A DNA stretch of 64,000 nucleotides, from contig NZ_SLUM01000022.1 of NCBI RefSeq assembly GCF_004345265.1, positions 1-64,000 of the forward strand, read 5' to 3'. The translations under genes were made by a program, and so were the position numbers. This document shows, piece by piece, positions 59,713 through 64,000 of this stretch. How positions within the stretch are numbered: the first letter of the stretch is position 1; every line of letters begins with the position of its first letter. The notes under the pieces were generated by a model, which searched no databases, had not been told where the DNA came from, and saw nothing but the letters and a program-made list of their open reading frames with translations. This DNA comes from Allofournierella massiliensis. GTDB lineage: Bacteria > Bacillota > Clostridia > Oscillospirales > Ruminococcaceae.

Positions 59713-59769
59713 ATTCTATCACTCCAATCTTGCATTAACCTTGCAACAACCTTGCATTAACCTTGCAAT
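59713..59769 (-). promoter_or_regulatory. four tandem 11-bp repeats and -10 of the immunity operon
   Basis: Four 11-bp units (consensus TGCAAGGTTAA on the minus strand) lie end to end at 59726-59769. TAGAAT at 59713-59718 is a likely -10 with no good -35; the repeats cover that position. This is the expected pattern of activation by the OmpR-type regulator at 60748, as in other bacitracin/lantibiotic immunity operons. Confidence 0.72.
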
Positions 59770-59824
59770 TTCAAATACAGCTTCCGAAAGTAATTAAGGC
59801 TCCCGCCATAAAGACGGAAAAGCC

Positions 59825-60742
59825 TTAATCTATCAACGGAAAAAGTAAAGTAAATTTAGTTCCTTTTTCCGGTACACTATCTGCTGTTATTGTGCCATTC
59901 ATCTTTTCCACAAGCTGATGAACGATAGATAAGCCAAGACCGCTGCCTTTTTCAGCACGCCCTTTATCACATTTATAAAGCCTCTCGAAAATATGTTTCA
60001 AATCTTCTTTTTCAATGCCTATCCCGTTATCAGTTAATCGAATTTGCATATTTTTTTCCTGCTTTGATAGGAATATTTCTATTTTGTCTGCATGACTGTG
60101 GGAAATTACATTCTGAATAAGATTATTCAATATCCGCATATAACCGTCCGTATCAAGTTTTACTCGGAAAGGCTGTTCGGGAATATCAATGTTATAATCT
60201 ATCTGCCTATCTTCAAATATAGGTATCCAGTCAATCAAAATATTTCGTGTTAGTTCCGCAGCTTCAACGGTATTTATATCCATAGCAAACTCATTAGAGT
60301 TTAATTTGAACCAGTCAAAAAGAATATCTATATATTCTTTCAAATCGTGAGCTTTACGACGGGCAGTTTCGATATAGTCGTCCTTGTCTTTTCCTGTGAC
60401 AATTCCTCTATGTGCGGCGTCAAGATACCCAATAAGTGTGGTAAGCGGTGTCCGAACATCATGGGAAAGGCTTGTCATAAGCTGGCGGTTCGTTTCTTCT
60501 GCCTGCCGGACAGTAGACAGCCTTTTCTCATAAGATACAACAATCTCATTGATTTCATAAGCAAGAGGAGCTACCAGTTCATTTGTTGCTGATAAAATCC
60601 GCCTGTTTCCATTCCCATTTTTTACATCAGCCAATGCGTCTGTTATTTCTGCTATCTGCTTTTTAACACGCCGGATAACAAGGCAAGAAACAAAAATAGA
60701 AAAAAGTGTAATGATAATTGATAGAAAAATAATCGCTTCCAT
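59825..60742 (-). CDS. sensor histidine kinase of the immunity module
   Basis: A 305-aa kinase with a single N-terminal membrane helix (about residues 2-24), HisKA box SLSHDVRTPLTTLIGYL, N-box NNLIQNVISHSH, G1 LTDNGIGI and G2 KGSGLGLSIVHQL. It probably senses the peptide through the ABC transporter or membrane. The start at 60742 fits GGAGG; an in-frame TTG lies too close to the site. It follows the response regulator by five bases. Confidence 0.9.
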   Translation of the reverse strand: MEAIIFLSIIITLFSIFVSCLVIRRVKKQIAEITDALADVKNGNGNRRILSATNELVAPLAYEINEIVVSYEKRLSTVRQAEETNRQLMTSLSHDVRTPLTTLIGYLDAAHRGIVTGKDKDDYIETARRKAHDLKEYIDILFDWFKLNSNEFAMDINTVEAAELTRNILIDWIPIFEDRQIDYNIDIPEQPFRVKLDTDGYMRILNNLIQNVISHSHADKIEIFLSKQEKNMQIRLTDNGIGIEKEDLKHIFERLYKCDKGRAEKGSGLGLSIVHQLVEKMNGTITADSVPEKGTKFTLLFPLID

Positions 60743-60747
60743 AAAAA

Positions 60748-61440
60748 TCAAACCTCCTTGCTAAAGCGATAACCAATTCCCTTAATTGTCTGAATGTATT
60801 TGGGGTTTCCGGGATTTACCTCTAATTTCTTGCGAAGTCGGCTAATAATCGCCATAATGTTACTGTCATCATAAACATATTCTTCTCCCCACACTTCTTC
60901 ATAAATCTGTTGCTTTGTCAAAATTTTTCCTTGATGTTTCGCGCAGTATAAAAGCAGGTCAAATTCCTTTGGGGGCAACTCAAAAGTTCCATTTTCCGTA
61001 ATAATAGAACGATTTTCAAGGTCTATTTTCAATCCGTCAAATTCAAGCTGCTGTGTCATTCCGTCTGTTTGATTGAAACGGGTATAACGCCGTATAAGAG
61101 AAATAATACGGGCTATTAGTTCGTCCATATCAAAAGGCTTTGTCAAATAATCATCGGCTCCTGCGCGTAAGCCGCGCACTTTGGAAGCACTGTCATTTTT
61201 AGAGGTAAACATCAAAATCGGCAGACTGTTTTCTTTTCTGATTTCTTCCAGTGTTTCAAATCCGTCCATACCGGGCATCATAACGTCCAGTATCACAAGT
61301 TGATATTCTTTTTCTTTTAATTTTTGTAATCCCTCTTTTCCTGTATTACAAAAATCAGCTTCTATATCTTCTGATAAAACGCTTCGCTTAATCAGCGCAC
61401 AAAGCTCTTTATCATCATCTATAATCAAAACTTTATTCAT
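60748..61440 (-). CDS. OmpR-family response regulator of the immunity module
   Basis: A 231-aa regulator: receiver with IDDD (7-10), Asp52 in VILDVMMPGMDG, and KPF near 105, followed by a winged helix (about 130-228, ending IKGIGYRF). The ATG at 61440 follows GAAAGGAG and overlaps the small regulator gene. It should bind the 11-bp repeats ahead of the ABC operon. Confidence 0.93.
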   Translation of the reverse strand: MNKVLIIDDDKELCALIKRSVLSEDIEADFCNTGKEGLQKLKEKEYQLVILDVMMPGMDGFETLEEIRKENSLPILMFTSKNDSASKVRGLRAGADDYLTKPFDMDELIARIISLIRRYTRFNQTDGMTQQLEFDGLKIDLENRSIITENGTFELPPKEFDLLLYCAKHQGKILTKQQIYEEVWGEEYVYDDSNIMAIISRLRKKLEVNPGNPKYIQTIKGIGYRFSKEV

Positions 61441-61621
61441 GGTGTAGCTCCTTTCCTTGTTTTGTTCTCCCGTCAATCGGTTTTTCCGCGTCCTTTGGTA
61501 TCAGCCACATATATCCAAGTTTTGAAACACCCAGTATGCGGTTTTCTCTGCAAAGTACCTGTACCCGCCTTTCAGAAATTCCCCATTTCTTCGCTGCTTC
61601 GGGGCAAGACATATATTCCAT
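61433..61621 (-). CDS. small helix-turn-helix/excisionase-like protein, 62 aa
   Basis: MEYMSCPEAAKKWGISERRVQVLCRENRI is a MerR/excisionase-like winged helix, followed by KLGYMWLIPKDAEKPIDGR. Similar proteins lie at the start of cargo operons in Tn916-type elements. AAAGGA precedes the ATG at 61621. Its stop overlaps the response-regulator start, so the two are coupled. It may regulate this operon or assist excision. Confidence 0.78.
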   Translation of the reverse strand: MEYMSCPEAAKKWGISERRVQVLCRENRILGVSKLGYMWLIPKDAEKPIDGRTKQGKELHHE

Positions 61622-61657
61622 AACACCCAAGTCCTTTCTACAAATCATATCAGTATA

Positions 61658-61686
61658 ATTATAGTCGGGCATACGAATAATAGCAA
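61658..61686 (-). promoter_or_regulatory. promoter of the regulator/immunity operon
   Basis: TTGCTA (61681-61686) and TATAAT (61658-61663) on the minus strand are exactly 17 bases apart, about 37 bases upstream of the excisionase-like gene. A sigma-A-type promoter. Confidence 0.75.
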
Positions 61687-61781
61687 GTGCAAGCATATGA
61701 ATTATTATGGCTATAAATAGGAACTGTATAGACGTATTCAGTATGAAAGAGGAACAGTAGAATGTATATGGGTGAATAAAT

Positions 61782-62159
61782 ATGGCAAAAAGACCAACAG
61801 CTAAATATGACTTTAAGGCTTTCGGACAAGCTATCAAAGCAGCGAGAACCGAACGAAAAGAGAGCCGTAAAAAAGTAAGTGATGAAATGTATATCTCACC
61901 ACGTTATCTTGCTAATATTGAGAATAAAGGACAACAGCCGAGTTTGCAAATTTTTTATGAGCTTGTAACACGCTATGATATATCCGTAGACCAATTCTTT
62001 TTCCCAGATAAATCAGCGGAAAAAGATACACAACGTAGGCAGCTTGATACACTGCTTGATAGTATGAGTGAGAAAGGAATACGGGTAGTCACCGCCACAG
62101 CAAAAGAGATAGCCGAAGTCGAAACAGAGGACAGGGGAATGTCCAGAACAGAATTTTAA
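61782..62159 (+). CDS. Orf9-like XRE-family repressor, 125 aa
   Basis: An N-terminal helix-turn-helix (about residues 12-68: FGQAIKAARTERKESRKKVSDEMYISPRYLANIENKGQQPSLQIFYELV) is followed by an acidic C-terminal tail. It resembles Orf9 of Tn916, which reads against the other genes and represses Orf7. It is transcribed divergently from the immunity operon. The ATG at 61782 has no strong upstream box. Confidence 0.82.
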   Translation: MAKRPTAKYDFKAFGQAIKAARTERKESRKKVSDEMYISPRYLANIENKGQQPSLQIFYELVTRYDISVDQFFFPDKSAEKDTQRRQLDTLLDSMSEKGIRVVTATAKEIAEVETEDRGMSRTEF

Positions 62160-62161
62160 CG

Positions 62162-62204
62162 AGAAGACACATTGTAATCTTTCAGGAAATACAATGTGTC
62201 TTCT
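62162..62204. terminator. bidirectional terminator
   Basis: AGAAGACACATTGTA (62162-62176) and its perfect 15-bp complement (62190-62204). On the plus strand GCTTTATATA follows, and on the minus strand CGTTAAAAT. It divides the Orf9-like gene from the conjugation genes. Confidence 0.8.
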
Positions 62205-62217
62205 GCTTTATATAACT

Positions 62218-63126
62218 CTATTTCACAATCTTCCAGTTTTCCACGTTCTTTTCCAGTACAAGGTTAAACTGTGATACCTGTGTTGTCATGGTCTGGTTAT
62301 CCAGATATTTCACTGCAAGGGAAGCTGTCACCTGATTTCCGTTTCGGTTGTAGACCGGATTTACCAGTTCCGAGAAAATATACTCTTTTCCCACAGGTTT
62401 CAGCACACCCTCATTCACATAATAGGTCAGCTCCTTTGCGGTTGCCGTAGGGTACAGCTTGAAAAAGGTAGTGAGAAATTCGTTGATTTCCTCTGTGGTG
62501 ATGGAGTCCACCGTACCGTCACTTTGTACCGCTTTTGGGGTGTAGCCGGATTTTACGGGAACGCTGGTAATGGTTGGGTTCTGGATAATCGTCAGGTTTC
62601 CAGAGCCGTCTACATAGACCGTCACCTGATAGGCGGAACGGACGGTTTTACTGGATTCTCCCTCTGTGATACGCTGTTCCACCGTATAGGTCACTTGATA
62701 ATGCTGCTCCTTTTCTTCTGTGATTTCCCATATCTGAAAATCGGTCAGGGCAGACGATACGGGGATGTCCTTTCGGATAGTATCTACATTCAGGGCTTGC
62801 AGCTCTCCGGTGAGATACCCTTTTAAAGCGTTTGTCCGGTTGTCAATGGAAGCGGCGGACTGTTCCCATGAATAGTAGACTTCTGCGAAATTCTTCACAA
62901 AATTCTCTATCTTGTGAGTGTCGAGGATTTGTTCCTCAATTACTTTGGTTTCATGGACAGTATGAATGTCTATCGCCGTGAAATTCTTATAGACGGCAAA
63001 CAGGAAGCTCACCGCCAGCAGCACCCACAGGGCAATCACAGTTTTTTTGTGGGTATTGACTTTGTAAACTTTCAGTTTCTTTTCTTTCTGCTTTTTCTGG
63101 TGTTCCTCTTTTCTAATCTGAATCAT
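62218..63126 (-). CDS. TcpC-type conjugal transfer protein (Tn916 Orf13)
   Basis: A 302-aa protein with a Lys/Gln-rich cytoplasmic start, one membrane helix (about residues 30-48) and two extracellular NTF2-like domains (about 70-185 and 195-300), as in TcpC/Orf13 of Tn916. It is part of the conjugation channel. The ATG follows GAAAGGATG. It lies directly after Orf14 as in Tn916. Confidence 0.9.
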   Translation of the reverse strand: MIQIRKEEHQKKQKEKKLKVYKVNTHKKTVIALWVLLAVSFLFAVYKNFTAIDIHTVHETKVIEEQILDTHKIENFVKNFAEVYYSWEQSAASIDNRTNALKGYLTGELQALNVDTIRKDIPVSSALTDFQIWEITEEKEQHYQVTYTVEQRITEGESSKTVRSAYQVTVYVDGSGNLTIIQNPTITSVPVKSGYTPKAVQSDGTVDSITTEEINEFLTTFFKLYPTATAKELTYYVNEGVLKPVGKEYIFSELVNPVYNRNGNQVTASLAVKYLDNQTMTTQVSQFNLVLEKNVENWKIVK

Positions 63127-63142
63127 ATCGGTTCATCCTTTC

Positions 63143-64000
63143 TTATTGTTTGATTCGTCCGGCTCCGGCAAGGTGCTGTTGCCAGTAAGAGCCTGTCAGG
63201 TCTGCGTAGCCAATGGGATTTCCGGCATGGTACATCCGGTTATTTCCCACATACAGCCCCACATGGGTGATGTAGGTTCCGGCGTTGTAGGTGGAGTGGA
63301 AAAAGACCAAATCCCCTGCTTTTGCTTCGGACAGGGGGATATGCTGCGTCACATTGTACTGTTCCTGTGCTGTCCGTGGCAGGGCGATTCCTGCCTTGCC
63401 ATAGCACCACTGCACCAGTCCCGAACAGTCAAAGGAAGTGGAGGGGGAATCGCCCCCGTACACATACGTCCAGCCCTCATACTTTAAGGCTTCCTCCATG
63501 ATAGCCTGTACCGTTTCATCATCAAACTGTGCCACGGTCAGGTATTGCGATACCAAGAGGACATAGAACATATTTCCGTAGGAATACCGCCAGCCCCCGT
63601 TTTTCTCTACCGCAACAGGGTTGGTGTAGGTGACTTTCTTTCCGCTGGATTTTTCTCTTGCGAAGCTCTCTGCCAGTTCAAAGGTGTATTTTTTCCCACG
63701 TCCTGCCACATAGTCTAGGAAACCGCCGCCGTAGTTGTAGGACTGAATCGCACTGTTTAAATCACAGCCCTTTGTTTCTGCCGCTGCGAGCAATTCCGAA
63801 AAATATTTGCAGCCCTGCTTGATGGATTCCTCTGTACTAAGGGAGTTTGGGGGAAGCCCCAGAGATTCTGAGGACTGCATAACGTCTTCCAGCGTGCCGC
63901 CGGATTCCACCTGAATGATGGCGAGCAGCACATTTAAGTATTCCTCTATGCCATATTCTCTTGCATACTTTTCCAGCATAGGCTTATGGGTGAGGACTTC
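63143..64000 (-). CDS. CwlT-like cell-wall hydrolase (Tn916 Orf14), partial
   Basis: The visible 286 residues contain a lysozyme-like N-terminal domain (ILAIIQVESGGTLEDVMQSSESLG..., QGCKYFSELLAAAETKG) and a C-terminal NlpC/P60 domain (catalytic Cys in SFDCSGLVQWCYG, His in THVGLYVG, and NNRMYHAGN). This bifunctional CwlT of Tn916 opens the cell wall for conjugation. The frame continues past the window edge at 64000 (EVLTHKP just before the first Met), so the N-terminal helix is missing here and the M at 63979 is not the true start. Confidence 0.92.
   Translation of the reverse strand, partial: EVLTHKPMLEKYAREYGIEEYLNVLLAIIQVESGGTLEDVMQSSESLGLPPNSLSTEESIKQGCKYFSELLAAAETKGCDLNSAIQSYNYGGGFLDYVAGRGKKYTFELAESFAREKSSGKKVTYTNPVAVEKNGGWRYSYGNMFYVLLVSQYLTVAQFDDETVQAIMEEALKYEGWTYVYGGDSPSTSFDCSGLVQWCYGKAGIALPRTAQEQYNVTQHIPLSEAKAGDLVFFHSTYNAGTYITHVGLYVGNNRMYHAGNPIGYADLTGSYWQQHLAGAGRIKQ

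Noticed and set aside
1-64000. CRISPR arrays, rRNA or complete tRNA genes
   Set aside because: No regularly spaced 25-40 bp repeats, no rRNA-like segments and no complete cloverleaf were seen; only the tRNA-Arg 3' half at 53.7 kb.

Overview
The window is a mosaic of mobile DNA from a gut-type member of the Clostridia. I infer this from the protein families, the GC-rich backbone and the strong GGAGG ribosome sites; an Oscillospiraceae- or Lachnospiraceae-like host is likely, but the species cannot be fixed. No host housekeeping gene is visible. Two integrative and conjugative elements (ICEs) appear to lie side by side, joining near position 53.7 kb.

Element 1 (1 to about 53.72 kb) is GC-rich and almost entirely on the minus strand. 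Its left part (0.1-13.7 kb) is an accessory and maintenance arm. It holds many small uncharacterised proteins plus a YkgJ-type cysteine-cluster protein, a sigma-factor-like protein, a DUF932 protein and a single-strand DNA-binding protein, with intrinsic terminators between many gene groups. A plus-strand cargo block (13.9-23.4 kb) carries a response regulator and histidine kinase, two ATPase/FtsX-permease ABC transporters, a ParE/Phd toxin-antitoxin pair between them, and an orphan winged-helix regulator. Next come regulators (23.5-26.4 kb) and a complete Tad/Flp-type pilus operon (35.6 to 26.8 kb): two TadE/DUF4320-like pseudopilins, a secreted 566-residue protein, a TadV-like prepilin peptidase, CpaB, a CpaE/TadZ-like ATPase, a CpaF/TadA ATPase, TadB and TadC. 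An AT-rich AbiE toxin-antitoxin pair sits on the plus strand at 35.9-37.5 kb. The type IV secretion operon runs from 51.4 down to 37.6 kb: VirB2-like pilin, VirB6-like channel, a secreted Gly-rich protein, a C39-like cell-wall peptidase, a PrgI-VirB4 fusion, a radical-SAM protein, several DUF proteins, the VirD4 coupling protein and an S1-domain protein. No relaxase or integrase of element 1 is in the window.

The most striking signal is regulatory. The Tad operon and the secretion operon start from nearly identical promoters (34-nt blocks with 32 identities). Each is preceded by two ATTGGC direct repeats exactly 22 bp apart. A small RinA/ArpU-like regulator gene ends directly on one of these sites. 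This suggests one switch that turns on both the pilus and the conjugation channel.

Element 1 ends with four TGCTAAT repeats (two pairs, each 11 bp apart) and then the 3' half of a tRNA-Arg(CCU) gene, the expected layout of an attachment site. About 90 bp later begins element 2, an AT-richer Tn916/Tn5397-like ICE. It has a large serine recombinase, TnpW, Orf8- and Orf7-like regulators, a cargo of lantibiotic/bacitracin-immunity ABC transporter genes with their two-component system, an Orf9-like repressor, and the conjugation genes orf13 (TcpC) and orf14 (CwlT). The last gene is cut by the right edge of the window.
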